Origin: Strigamia acuminata
Taxonomy: Eukaryota; Arthropoda; Chilopoda; Geophilomorpha; Linotaeniidae
NCBI GenBank assembly: GCA_949358305.1
Contig: OX442319.1
Coordinates: forward strand, 9,362,001 to 9,426,000
Direction of reading: 5' to 3'
Length of the DNA: 64,000 nucleotides
Part shown: positions 12,236 through 22,835 of the stretch, in pieces
How positions within the stretch are numbered: position 1 is the first letter of the stretch
Layout: every line of letters begins with the position of its first letter
Notes under the pieces: model-generated
What the model was told of the DNA's origin: nothing
The model's input: only the letters and a program-made list of their open reading frames with translations
The model's database searches: none
Position numbers and translations under genes: made by a program

Positions 12236-14170
12236 TTACGTCAGTTTCTTGTTGCGAACATGTCGGGGACTGCGTACGGAATTCGGAGGCTGTCCAGGCG
12301 GTGACACAGGAGCAACAGGCGGCGTAGAAGGCAGCAGCGGTGTCGACGGTTTTGCAGGTGTGGTTGCAGTCCGAGTTGCGGTTACCGCTGGAGGAACTGG
12401 TTGAGCAAGTGTCGGGGAAGCAATTGCACTCTGAGGGCTCACAAACGGACCAATGTGCCAATCATCCCCCTTAATTGGAAGTGGCGTTCCAATTGATAAG
12501 TCGTTTTGCAATTGGTCGGTGTGTCGTGACCAAATGACGGCGGAAGTCTTGCGCAACGAACGAAATGAAACCAAGAATTGGTCCATAGAATCTGCCAAAG
12601 AGAGTTGAAATTTGGATAATTTCTCCATTTCGTCATGGAAAAAGTTGGGGTGCTGCAACAATAACGTGTGGAACGGGTCGAGCGCGTCAGTGCTTGCCAA
12701 GCAGTGCGTGGAAGCCGGCGCCGTCGCTGCAGCAGCAACAATCAAGTTTGGAGTAGACTCGTTCGGCGAGGAAGCTTCCACATCCAGTCTGGGGGCGGTG
12801 AACTCAGCGGTCGTGCTTTTTGGCGGTTGAGTGCGCTTTCGAGCGGCGCGTCTGCGTGCAGACTTTGAAGTGGTCATGGCGGCGGCTGAATTCACGACAG
12901 CACCCATCGAAATACCAGCAAGGGACAACAAATTGAAGGCGTCCAACCAATTGCGACCCATGACTGGAACTGACCCAGTCGCAGCAACACAGAGCGGTAG
13001 GACGTATTTGCGGCGATCGTGCTGTACCGGCACGTGGCAAACCCCGTCCATCGGCAGGACGTGTCCGTCGTAAGTTGACATCTGCGAATCAAGCGGCTGC
13101 AACTGAAATCGAGAAAAATTTTGGTTATACATCTCGCGACTGATGGTTGTCGCTTCAGCGCCTGTGTCGATCTGCATGAGCAGCAATGTGTCCGCTACTC
13201 GCATTTCCCGAACCAACGGTTTGGTCGGTTTGATGCTGATCGAATTCATCGCTTTTCCGGCCTGTCGAGGTGTCGTACGAATCGAGTAGAAGGTGAGCTT
13301 CCGAGGCGCTGGAATTACAGCGTGGTGGGGAGCAGTTGCAGCGGTTGACATGCAGGCCGATTGTGTGTGCCCGACGAGGCCACAGCCCTGGCACTTGGTG
13401 CGACGATGTTCGCAATCGTCTCTGCGGTGTCCAGTCTGTCCGCACGATCTGCATTTTCCATTGACATGACGTGGCTGGTGACCGGTGCCGTTGCACGATT
13501 TGCACTTGGTGGTATCGTGCTGTTGCAATGGCTGGTCTTGTTGTTGATCGGTGGTGCCCCTCGAGGAGCGTTTGCCACCTTCGTGCGAGTTCGCATTGGA
13601 TCGTGAGGAGTTTCCGCCGTTCTGAAGTTGGTGCACTGACTGCTGGGTGTCGAGAAAACTGGAAACGTCCGCTCCGGCGATCTCGGCGGAGGTGGCTGCC
13701 TCGAGAGCCAATGCAAAAGTAAGATTTTTTTGCGTGTAGAGCGTCTCTTGGACGTGACGCATGTTAAGACCAATGACGAACTGGTTCCGCATCTCGTTGT
13801 CTTGCGAATCACCAAAGTCGCAATATTTCGTCAGCGAGTGCAAAGCGGACGCAAAATCGCTCACCGACTCGCCCTTATTGCGTTTACGAGCACGAAAGCG
13901 CACGATTTCACCCTGCTTGACCGGCTTTGGCTTTTGATTTTTCACCATTAAGTCGGTTAGTTGCTTGAATGTCAATTTCGTCGGCTTTTTAGGTCGGGCC
14001 AGATCCACAAATTTGGCAAAAGTTGCCATTCCCACGCAGGCCAAAAGCGTATTTACTTTTTCTGCGTCCGCGACGATTTTGTTGCATGAGAAGACGCATT
14101 CCATCTGGAGGATGTAGGTTTCCCAATCGTCGAGCGGGTTGTATTTTTCCGGAGCCGCAACCAAAGGCAT
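12236..14170 (-). CDS. gag-pro: Gag-protease polyprotein of compact LTR element
   Basis: Intact 644 codons. Residues ~1-170 are a Gag capsid-like region (WETYILQMECVF..., FRARKRNKGESVSDFASAL), typical of Ty3/Gypsy Gag. Residues ~220-275 hold zinc knuckles; two fit CX2CX4HX4C exactly (CRSCGQTGHRRDDC, CQGCGLVGHTQSAC). A retropepsin follows at ~335-430 with LLLMQIDTGAEATTIS; DTGA is the catalytic triad and VMGRNWLDAF fits the usual C-terminal segment. The last ~200 residues (Ala/Thr/Pro-rich, ending RSPRHVRNKKLT) look like the basic tail usually found after integrase. The ORF may therefore be a full element from which RT to integrase was deleted in frame. It is GC-richer than its surroundings. 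Transcription is expected from the 5' LTR at 14350-14534. Confidence 0.9.
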   Translation of the reverse strand: MPLVAAPEKYNPLDDWETYILQMECVFSCNKIVADAEKVNTLLACVGMATFAKFVDLARPKKPTKLTFKQLTDLMVKNQKPKPVKQGEIVRFRARKRNKGESVSDFASALHSLTKYCDFGDSQDNEMRNQFVIGLNMRHVQETLYTQKNLTFALALEAATSAEIAGADVSSFLDTQQSVHQLQNGGNSSRSNANSHEGGKRSSRGTTDQQQDQPLQQHDTTKCKSCNGTGHQPRHVNGKCRSCGQTGHRRDDCEHRRTKCQGCGLVGHTQSACMSTAATAPHHAVIPAPRKLTFYSIRTTPRQAGKAMNSISIKPTKPLVREMRVADTLLLMQIDTGAEATTISREMYNQNFSRFQLQPLDSQMSTYDGHVLPMDGVCHVPVQHDRRKYVLPLCVAATGSVPVMGRNWLDAFNLLSLAGISMGAVVNSAAAMTTSKSARRRAARKRTQPPKSTTAEFTAPRLDVEASSPNESTPNLIVAAAATAPASTHCLASTDALDPFHTLLLQHPNFFHDEMEKLSKFQLSLADSMDQFLVSFRSLRKTSAVIWSRHTDQLQNDLSIGTPLPIKGDDWHIGPFVSPQSAIASPTLAQPVPPAVTATRTATTPAKPSTPLLPSTPPVAPVSPPGQPPNSVRSPRHVRNKKLT

Positions 14171-14333
14171 ATTTGAACGATGGAATTGATGAATTTAAGG
14201 CAAAACTTACAGGTGAAAATTCGGGCCTAACGGTCAACGCGTGGTCACGAGCGTAGGGTCAGTGGCGATAATCTCATCAAAACGACAAGAAAACACACAA
14301 AAGTTCAATAGTAGTTGATGGTTCGATTATCCT

Positions 14334-14348
14334 CATCCCTCGTCGCCA
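14334..14348 (-). other. primer-binding site of compact element
   Basis: One base inside the 5' LTR the minus strand reads TGGCGACGAGGGATG, complementary to a tRNA 3' end of form ...CGTCGCCA. That is the TGGCGAC type used by many Gypsy elements (often tRNA-Arg). The tRNA itself is not in the window. Confidence 0.75.
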
Positions 14349-14349
14349 A

Positions 14350-14534
14350 TAATGTGTTTCTTGGTTTGATATTGTTGATTACAAAGTGGATTATTACGGA
14401 GTCGTGAATAAAGCAGACATCTTGGTTAGTTGAATTAACATAAGACATTTATTTGCATGTTTTTACACAGGTGGCGCTGACAGTTGACTAGCGTCACAAA
14501 TTAACATATTGAAAGATGGAGTGCGGACACTCCA
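14350..14534 (-). repeat. 5' LTR of compact element
   Basis: 185 bp; expected promoter of the gag-pro transcript. The left boundary is set by the ATTAG duplication and by comparison with the empty site in copy B. Confidence 0.93.
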
Positions 14535-16000
14535 ATTAGCTTAGGGTTGTCCGGAAGAGTGGGACGTGTCATTACTCTGACAAATCTTTCTGAAATGTGA
14601 TCGGTTTGATTTCGCCTTAGCTGATGACGAGGCTACCAGCCCAGCCATGGTAAAATCTGGTAATAGATTTTCTCGGACCTTAACCGGATGCTCATTGATG
14701 AATACTCAAGATTTCCTTTGGTGTACGTAATTTCGTCAAATACTGCCAGTGGGTGTATAGATTGTATAGATTAGTGATTTCTTTTTTAGAGAATTAAGAC
14801 TGCAAAATCCAACCAGAATCCTGCACCCTCATTGGGTCCGACTGTGATTGTGGACATTTGGGCTGACCACTGGGTATTAATACGAATTTTCCTAACGTTT
14901 TTGAATAAATTATTAATTTTTTTAATTTTTTTTATTTAGGTTTACTGGACTATTAAAACTATTAGGACCTATTTTAAGCAGTATTTTAAGACCTTCATAG
15001 GCTCTATCCAGAGACAGTTTGATTTCTAGTGCACTCCTTGTCAAGATGAACTCAACCAAAGGTAGAGGAACAAAACATTAATTTTATTTTATATATTTGA
15101 TTGTTTTTTACAGTTTTCTTGTATTTTTTTTAACTTTAAGTTTATTGCATTATTGTGTAGTGGGAATAATCTCAAAATTCCTTCCAAAAATAAGCAGCAT
15201 CTTCATCTTCGACAGCTGCATGGATGAGTGAATTCTTTAATTTATACCCATAGCGCCCGTGTCTTTTCTTTACAAGCGGTTTAGAAAGAAGATAATGCCT
15301 TTCTGATTTGTGCTGTTGCTCTTCGGCGCATATCTGCAGGTGGTTTTGTTTGTCACGTGCCCATTTTCTGTAAAATGTGTAAAATGTGTAAGATCTGTCT
15401 CTAACATTCTAACATTGTGGTGATTTCTGAAGTGTTTTTTGCAAATGTGTTTGGTCCATTTCCTGTTCCAGCAGTGATGTCGTAGTGATCCAACCTCCAA
15501 TATTTGCAAATAACATATACGAACGACTGTTTCAAGTGTTTGTTCCCTCAAATCATTCACTAAATAAAATAAGATAGTTTGTAAAAACCAAAAACCTATG
15601 ACCTTTGTAAATACATAAGTTGTCTAGAATTAAGACATCTAGATTTGTTTTTGCGAAGCTATTGTGAGAAAATAAAGTGACAACACTGATACAGGTTTTC
15701 AAGTGTTTTTGTTTTAAGATTGGCTTTATTTGTATTTTATTTCTTCATTTCGTCATGTATTCTTGATCTCTGGCTTTTCCGACCTTGTATAAGTTTGCTT
15801 GTTGCATTATAAATTTGATGCGAGTTTTATATATTTATATTTTTATGTACCGTATATTTTTTATATTTTTGGAGTACTTGCCCCACCATTCCCCTGGGAA
15901 CGCAAGTCTGGTACCGTTCTTTTACTGCTAATACTCCAAAGTGGCTCATTGCCCGAGTGTTATCCAGATCAGGGCAGGTAACCAACCAGCTCTGAATCCC

Positions 16001-17939
16001 TACTAGATGCGCCGATTCTCTCTACTTTTATTCTCATGCGAAATTCAACAAATATCAAGACTTGCACTGGATACGGAAGATGAAATAAGAATCGATAACA
16101 GTTAGCACTTGTCGAACTACACTATTTCCGCAAACACATTCGATTTCTATACAATTCGCATTTTTCCCTTATTTTGCTCCACGATACTATTTAGGTACCA
16201 TATCGTAAGGGAAACACCTTTAGTTAAACAATCCTGTAGGAAATTATTTCCAACGGTTTAGCTACACCTCAGCTTGTTAACCGATTGCATTTTTAGGTGC
16301 GCTGCATGTGGCGATCACCCAGCTAGTTCTTCATGCCAAAGCCAGCGACCTTTCATCTTAACTGACAACTTCACGCAACATTGTGCCTCATTTTACATGT
16401 CTGATGCACATCCTCTGCCCATTTGCTAAGTATTAAAATCTGTACGTGGAGCTGATTACAAATGACTGGAGAACACCACGCCATCACAACTGTCGACCAG
16501 TCTTAGAATAAACTACTGCACAAATTTTAGGTTCTAGACATAAAAAAAAAATTTGAATTAAAAATATTTAAAAATACTCAAGATTTCCTTTGGTGTACGT
16601 AATTTCATCAAATGCAGCCAGTGGGTGTATAGGTTGAATAGATTAGTTATTTCTTTTTAGAGAATTGAGACTGCAAAATCCAACCAGACCTAAGTTTAAA
16701 GCCACCTGCAAAGAAAGGTGTACTCCCTCCATTCAAAATTTTTTCACTTTTTATGCCAATATTTTTTATTATTTTTTTTATACTGGATGCAGCAAGAATC
16801 CTGCACCCTCATTGGGTCCGACCACTGGGTATTAATATGAATTTTCCTAATGTTTTTGAATAAATTATTAAATTTTTTAAATTTTTTTATCTAGGTTTAC
16901 CGGACTGGACCAAACAGCATGTCAAGCCGAACCTATTTTAAGCTGTATTTTAAGACATTCGTATGCTCCATCTAGAGGCGGTTTAATTTCTAGAAAACTT
17001 TTATGAAAATTATTGCACTCCTTGTCAAGATGAACTAACCATTATATTTGATTGATGTTTGTAGTTTTTTTGTAGTTTTTTTTAACTTTAATTTTATATG
17101 TAGTGGGAATAACCTGAAAATCGCACTCATAAAATAAGCAGCAAATTCATCTTTGACAGCTGCATGGGTGAGTGAATTCTTTAATTCAGACCCATGATGC
17201 CTTGAGTTAGTTTTGTTTTGTTTACAAGCCGTTTAGAAAGATGATAATGCCTTTCTTATTTGTACATATCTGCAGGTGGTTGTTTGTCAAATACCCACTT
17301 TCTGTAAAAATGCTGTAATCTCTAAGCGTGTGAAAAATGTGTAAGATCTATCTAATATATTTTTATGTTTATTTTTCACAGCTTTGTGTTCAAACTGTCA
17401 GAATAATTTAATGCTTAGTGTTTTCATTCTAAGGATTTTTTTATAAAGATTTCTGTAGTATACATTTTTTTTAGGTCTCATAGGTACAGTTTGTAATTCC
17501 AGGAAAACAATGAACGACCACAAACAATTGACTGCAAAAACGAGCCCCTGAAATTTTATCTGCAATACCAAAGCAAGATCATAGCAACATCATAGAAACA
17601 ATGGTCAACAGCAACAGTTGAACAGTTTTCCTGGACAGAACCACCTGTCCGATCGCCATCCGAGGATTTGAGCGCAAAACTACCCAACAATGGAGTCTAG
17701 CTAGATCATTGTCTAACAGCTTAATTAATGACTACGTCAACGTCTAACTACCATAATTTTGTCCAGAATTAAGACATAGCCATAAACTTGTTTTTTGCTA
17801 GGCTATTGTGGCAACACTTGATACAGACTAAAAATCATAGGGAACTACTTTTCATAGTAGCAGAAGTTCAACTACACTTCTGAGTAATCAGACTAGGCCA
17901 ATGGGAGCCAAGATTTCAGGGCTCCTTTTGAGTGTGGAA
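16001..17939. repeat. repeat-derived stretch with partial block copy
   Basis: 16180-16440 matches 23215-23475 closely. 16566-17370 is a partial copy of the duplicated block. In both 16.3 and 23.3 kb copies an open segment after ttttag reads CAACGDHPASSSCQSQRPFI, a CX2C...H....C arrangement reminiscent of a zinc knuckle, but it stops soon after. The rest is unassigned. Confidence 0.55.
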
Positions 17940-19950
17940 AGAGTATACTTACTCATATTCGTGGTCTATATACGGTGTGACATATACCGCTTATTGTTAT
18001 GATACTTGAAGATCTACACCAGTCTTTACTCCAAACCAATGTTTGGTGCAACAGCAAAGCGGCTGATCACTAGACTTGAAAATCTCCAGTAAGAAATGGA
18101 AATCTCCAACCTTAGGTAGATTGAATGAGTCAATTTTTTTTCTGAATTTATCTGTAACTGATAAATTGTATATAAAATCATCTTTGATTGTGTTGGGTTA
18201 AAAATTGCCAAATTTGTAAATTATTTTCGTTGGCAATTTTTATTTCCTTTAAATTGACGATTTGGTTAATGAGGAAATGAAAAACGTCGCGAGACTGTAT
18301 TTGATTCCGATTGTGCCGAGTTCCGCAGGACAATTAATTTGCGGAAGGCGTCAGCAAAAGATTCTACTAAGACGCGCCCAACAAACAAAAAGAGAAATTA
18401 GCTTTGGGTTGTCCGGAAGAGTGGGACGTGTCATTGCTCTGACAAATCTTTCTGAAATGTGATCAGTTTCATTTCGCCTTAGCTGATGACGAGGCTACCA
18501 GCCCAGCCATGGTAAAATCTGGTAATAGATTTTCTCGGACCTTAACCGGATGCTCATTGATGAATACTCAAGATTTCCTTTGGTGTAATTAATTTTGTCA
18601 AATACTGCCAGTGAGTGTATAGATTGTATGGATTATTGATTTCTTTTTTAGAGAATTGAAACTGCAAAATCCAACCAGATCTATGTTTAAAGCCACCTGT
18701 AAAGAAAGGTCTACTCCATGCACTCAAAATCCTATCACTTTTTATGCCAATTTTTTTTGCTTTTTTTTTTTTTTTATACTGGATGCAGCAAGAATCCTGC
18801 ACCCTTATTGGGTCCGACTGTGATTGTGGACATTTGGGCTGACCACTGGGTATTGATAAAAATTTTCCTAATGTTTTTGAATAAATTATTAATATTTTTA
18901 TTTTTTTTATCTAGGTTTACTGGACTGGACCTAGGTTAGGTTAGGACCTATTTTAAGCAGTATTTTAAGACCTTCGTAAGCTCTATTCAGAGGCAGTTTG
19001 AACTCAACCATAAATTAATTTTATTTTATACATATATTTGATTGTTTTTTGTAGTTTTCTTGTATTTTTTTTAACTTTAATTTTATTGCATTATTGTGTA
19101 GTGGGAATAATCTCAAAATCCCCCCCAAAAATAAGCAGCATTTTCATCTTCGACAGCTGCATGGATGAGTGATTTCTTTAATTCAGACCCATAGCGCCCG
19201 TGTCTTTTCTTTACAAGCGGTTTAGAAAGAAGATAATGCCTTTCTTATTTGTGCTGTTGCTCTTCGGCGCATATCTGCAGGTGGTTTTGTTTGTCAAGTG
19301 CCCATTTTCTGTAAAATGTGTAAAATGTGTAAGATCTGTCTCTAACATACTAACATATTGTGGTGATTCTGAAGTGTTTTTTGCAAATGTGTTTGGTTCA
19401 TTTCCTGTAGTAGTGACCCAACCGGCAATATTTGCAAATAACATATACGAACGACTGTTTCAAGTGTTTGTTCCCTCAAATCATTTACTAAATAAAATAA
19501 GACAGTTTGTAAAAACCAAAAACCTATGACATTTGTAAATATATAAGTTGTCTAGAATTAAGACGTCTAGACTTGTTTTTTACGAAGCTATTGCGAGAAA
19601 ATAGTGACAACACTGATACAGGTTTCCAAGTGTTTTTGTTTTAAGATTGGCTTTATTTGTATTTTATTTCTTCATTTCGTCATGTATTCTTGATCTCTGG
19701 CTTTTCCGACCTTGTATAAGTTTGCTTGTTGCTTTATAAATTTGATGCAAGTTGTATATATTTATATTTTTATGTACCGTATATTTTTTATATTTTTGGA
19801 GTATTTGCCCCACCATTCCCCTGGGAACGCAAATCTGGTACCGTTCTTTTACTGCTAACACTCCAAAGTGGCTCATTGCCCGAGTGTTATCCAGATCAGG
19901 GCAGGTAACCAACCACAACCAGCTCTCAGTCGATATTCAATAAATATCAA
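17940..19950 (+). repeat. segmental duplication, copy B (uninterrupted)
   Basis: Collinear with copy A without the LTR element. It gives the empty target site gaaattag/ctttggg near 18390-18403. It contains a 109-codon open frame that copy A has lost to stops, so B is the less decayed copy. Confidence 0.8.
19200..19529 (+). pseudogene. coding-like fragment in copy B, unrecognised
   Basis: Open for 109 codons. The part from ~19365 (VFFANVFGSFPVV...IYERLFQVFVPSNHLL) is recognisable in copy A, with frame breaks. It is also faintly visible at 9805-9885, where the frame reads YERLCQVFVPDWPSDPLVDK. Three diverged copies keeping YERL.QVFVP suggest descent from a coding exon. No domain is recognised. 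It may be a relic of the same gene as the WD40 fragment, but that link is only positional. Confidence 0.3.
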
Positions 19951-20140
19951 GTTCTTGCAACTGGATATGGAAGATGAAATAAGAAACAATGTTCAGCAAA
20001 TTTTAGACCACTTGTTCGAACAATGGATGCTCCGCGGAGCTTTGCTTCCTGTCCCGTGTAATCCACACAGAAACGCGTTGGAAAACATAAGTCAACAGTT
20101 GGAATATGACGAGCTACATATTTCCGCGAACATATAAGAT
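19951..20140 (+). other. short coding-like frame, unrecognised
   Basis: From ATG 19967 a frame of 56 codons (MEDEIRNNVQQILDHLFEQ ... LEYDELHISANI) ends in TAA at 20135-20137. It has non-repetitive, helix-compatible composition. A decayed relative at 16075-16140 keeps only the beginning and end. Could be a terminal exon or a relic. No family recognised. Confidence 0.25.
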
Positions 20141-20226
20141 TTATGTACAATTCATTCACTTGCGCAAATATGGAGGGGAGGGAGCTTTTGCCCAATCAAG
20201 CAGTCAAATCATCCCTCATTAATAAG

Positions 20227-20773
20227 TAGAGACCGGATAAATGCATAAATGCATGCAATATATTTTTATTCAATATAAAGCCAAAATCGACTATAAATGC
20301 ATATTTTCCAAAAACCGGAAATAAATGCATATTTTGCCGTTTTTCCGAAAATAAATGGCGATTTGTGTCACTTTTTTACAATACGTAACGTGTACGTATC
20401 AATTTCTCCCTTTTTTAAGAAAAATATTGCGTACGTTTTGTGTATGTTTCATGTATCGTTGGATACGTATGATTTGCGTTCGGAAGTGAGGACTTCGCCA
20501 AAAACAGAAACCAGGGGAAATCACTAAATGTGTAAAATAAACAAATAAAAAAATAAAAAAAATAGAAAAGAATGAATTGTAATTACTAATTACAATTCAT
20601 TTACATCATGAACACTTAAAAATGGTATTAAGTTGTTATTTAACACCTGATTTCAATCGTATAAATTATTTTATTTTGCATATTTTTATTTTTATTTTGC
20701 ATAAAATGGAATTTTTAGTGCGTATTTTATGCACATAAAACAAATTTTATTTTGCATAAATATCCGTTCTCTA
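20227..20773. mobile_element. hAT-type non-autonomous transposon (547 bp)
   Basis: Imperfect terminal inverted repeats TAGAGACCGGATAAATGCA / TGCATAAATATCCGTTCTCTA with exact 8-bp TSDs ttaataag (20219-20226 and 20774-20781). TAGAGA ends and 8-bp duplications are diagnostic of hAT. The interior repeats ataaatgcatattttgcc-like words and holds a hairpin at ~20571-20602 (aatgaattgtaatta/taattacaattcatt). No transposase. Confidence 0.85.
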
Positions 20774-20781
20774 TTAATAAG

Positions 20782-21529
20782 GAACTCAGTAGCAACCAAC
20801 AAAACGCAAATAAAACATATTCCCTTAGTTATACTTACGTACAACTTAGCCTGTTGCTGGGTCTTCCTTCACGCTCTGCGACGGTCAACCGTGCAATTTC
20901 CACACGACGCTCCGTTGCAAGAAACGAGGTTGCGTCAAGTCATCACCCGCACACCCAGAAGTAACTCAGCATCTGGTAACGATTTCTAATTACCCACAAT
21001 CCAATGCATTGTCACGTGCTCAACTCAGTTGTTAGAGAAATGGCGAACAACAGCAGAGTAAAAAGGCATAAACTGAAATAAACAGAATCTTGCAAGGTGT
21101 ATTGAGTCACACTCGATGAGAGTTGTCTCATTTGACTCAACTGCGCCTTTTGAAAGTATGTTGGAATTCCTGAGCTGCTAGAGGACATTCAAGGTTAATT
21201 TCTTTCTATGTGCTTGCTTGATGTTTAAATATTTTGTAAATGCAGAAGACCTATAGCAATCAGTGAAAAATTGTGAATTAAAAGGCAGCGCCTCAAACTA
21301 ATTCGTTTGCACAAACATTACTGAATTTTTATTAATTATTCATGCTTCCTTTTATCCCGTCACAAAGTTAATTATAAGAACTGAAGAAAGCTAACGAACG
21401 TATACGAGTAATTGATCTAGAGCTACAAGTGGCTATTGATACACATTAGTTTGTTAAGTTCTTAATTTGTATTTGAAATGCCGCCACTGCCATTGGCGTG
21501 TTCGTCGCCCGTCGGTTCCAACTATTCAC
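20782..21529. other. non-coding stretch
   Basis: No gene recognised. The right end (gtcgcccgtcggttccaact, to 21529) matches the reverse complement of 62380-62430, so it belongs to the dispersed repeat network of the right half of the window. Confidence 0.5.
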
Positions 21530-21890
21530 TTACAAGGGGAGAGCACCAATAAGCTATCACAGATTGTTGTAATATTAAACAAGAAGGATTGTTATATCAT
21601 GCTGAATGAGACCCTAAAATAATTTCATTCCATAAACAGCCAACAATGCAAACAATGAGCTGAAAGTTGGCACTATTTTGTCTGTGTATACATCAAATCT
21701 GAGCAATCAGGCCTAGTGTATGAATACTGTAAACAACAGTTGCTAGGTAAAAAATAGTTCCAAGATCCAAGTTCAATTTTACCATTTGAGATTCAATGAT
21801 GTCATTTCCTCTTTTGATATCACATGACATATGACATCAGAACTTCGTTCACCAACATGACTGTCTTCATGAAGACAATAATAGTTTATA

Positions 21891-21958
21891 GTGGTGGTTC
21901 AGTGGTTAAGGCAATGGACCAGGAATCTTTCCACACAGGTTCAAATCCTGTTGGGTGT
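21891..21958 (+). ncRNA. tRNA-Ser-derived sequence (left arm)
   Basis: TGGTTCAGTGG (A box) and GGTTCAAATCC (B box) are spaced as in tRNA genes. The sequence between them (ttaaggcaatgga) matches the D-arm of eukaryotic tRNA-Ser. D- and T-stems can form; the acceptor ends do not pair and the variable arm is missing, so this is not a functional tRNA. The intact internal RNA polymerase III promoter could transcribe into the hairpin. Confidence 0.7.
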
Positions 21959-22132
21959 AAAAATTTTTACATTTATTTTTTGTTAAATTTTAGCAGTTAT
22001 TTTAATGTTTGTAATTTTATATTTGTTTTCAGAAAATTTTAATTTGGTTAATTTTAATTTTTTAACAAATATAAAATTACAAACATTAAAATAACTGCTA
22101 AAATTTAACAAAAAATAAATGTAAAAATTTTC

Positions 22133-22200
22133 ACACCCAACAGGATTTGAACCTGTGTGGAAAGATTCCTGGTCCATTGCCTTAACCACTGAACCACCAC
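22133..22200 (-). ncRNA. tRNA-Ser-derived sequence (right arm)
   Basis: Inverted copy of 21891-21958 with B box at 22143-22153 and the A box toward 22196. The two copies converge on the palindrome centre. Confidence 0.7.
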
Positions 22201-22656
22201 TACAAACTATTATTGTCTTCATGAAGACAGTCATGTTGGTGAACAAAGTTCTGATGTCATATGTCATGTGATATCAAAAGAGGAAATGACATCATTGAAT
22301 CTTAAATGGTAAAATTGAACTTGGATCTTGGAACTATTTTTTACCTAGCAACTGTTGTTTACAGTATTCATACACTAGGCCTGATTGCTCAGATTTGATG
22401 TATACACAGACAAAATAGTGCCAACTTTCAGCTCATTGTTTGCATTGTTGGCTGTTTATGGAATGAAATTATTTTAGGGTCTCATTCAGCATGATATAAC
22501 AATCCTTCTTGTTTAATATCACAACAATCTGTGATAGCTTATTGGTGCTCTCCCCTTGTTAGTTCCGGTATTTCGAACATTTCAACCATTTCGTTAAATT
22601 ATGAATATTAGGATAACATGGATGGATTATGGACCCAGCAAGCTTCCACTGCGGTG

Positions 22657-22835
22657 CAGGGCCGTGCCGATCTATGAGGCAAAGAGGCGGCCACCTCAGG
22701 ACGGCGCACTAACAGGGACGGCAATTTTGGCCCAAAATTTTTTATTTTAATTTTTTTTTTTGGGGGGGGGGGGGATGAAGGGAGCGGCATTAATAATGCT
22801 CGCCTCACCATAGATATTTCCTAGGAACGGCCCTG
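22657..22835. mobile_element. hAT-type MITE (179 bp)
   Basis: Ends CAGGGCCGTGCC / GGAACGGCCCTG, with exact 8-bp TSDs CTGCGGTG (22649-22656 and 22836-22843). The interior includes a T/G homopolymer. No coding capacity. Confidence 0.9.

Larger units (their letters stand above)
11910..14534 (-). mobile_element. compact LTR retrotransposon encoding only Gag-protease
   Basis: 2625 bp: 185-bp LTRs at 11910-12094 and 14350-14534, 5-bp TSD ATTAG (11905-11909 and 14535-14539), a tRNA-type primer-binding site, a polypurine tract, and one 644-codon ORF. The LTRs differ at one base by eye (gaccagc/gactagc), so the insertion is recent. Reverse transcriptase, RNase H and integrase are absent, so it must depend on a relative for mobility. 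Zinc-knuckle and protease features place it with Ty3/Gypsy. Read on its own strand the LTR starts TGGAGTG and ends CACATTA. The start can pair with the CACTCCA just inside it. Confidence 0.93.
11460..16000 (+). repeat. segmental duplication, copy A (split by an LTR element)
   Basis: 11460-11909 plus 14535-16000 match 17940-19930 (copy B) in order and orientation at roughly 90% by eye. 16566-17370 is a third, partial and more diverged copy. Copy B has the unbroken junction gaaattagctttggg at ~18390, exactly where copy A carries the LTR element. The repeated DNA contains coding-like frames broken by stops, so it may derive from a decayed gene. Confidence 0.8.
21533..22558. mobile_element. 1026-bp fold-back transposon with a tRNA-Ser-like sequence in each arm
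   Basis: Near-perfect palindrome: arms of ~490-500 bp (from CAAGGGGAGAGCACCAATAA) around a spacer of ~35 bp near 22045. It is flanked by 3-bp TSDs TTA (21530-21532 and 22559-22561). The empty site (reverse complement of cactta/gttccgg) is at ~62388-62402. A 3-bp TTA duplication fits PIF/Harbinger-type integration, but the CAAGGGG ends do not identify a family. There is no transposase. Arms differ at only a few bases by eye, so the element is young or is corrected between arms. Confidence 0.88.

Noticed and set aside
12831-13951. Plus-strand ORFs overlapping gag-pro
   Set aside because: Shadow frames in a GC-rich coding region; the minus frame contains the knuckles and protease.
21891-21958. 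Functional tRNA-Ser gene
   Set aside because: A and B boxes are good, but acceptor ends do not pair and the variable arm is missing. It is mirrored exactly in the other arm of a transposon, so it is tRNA-derived only.
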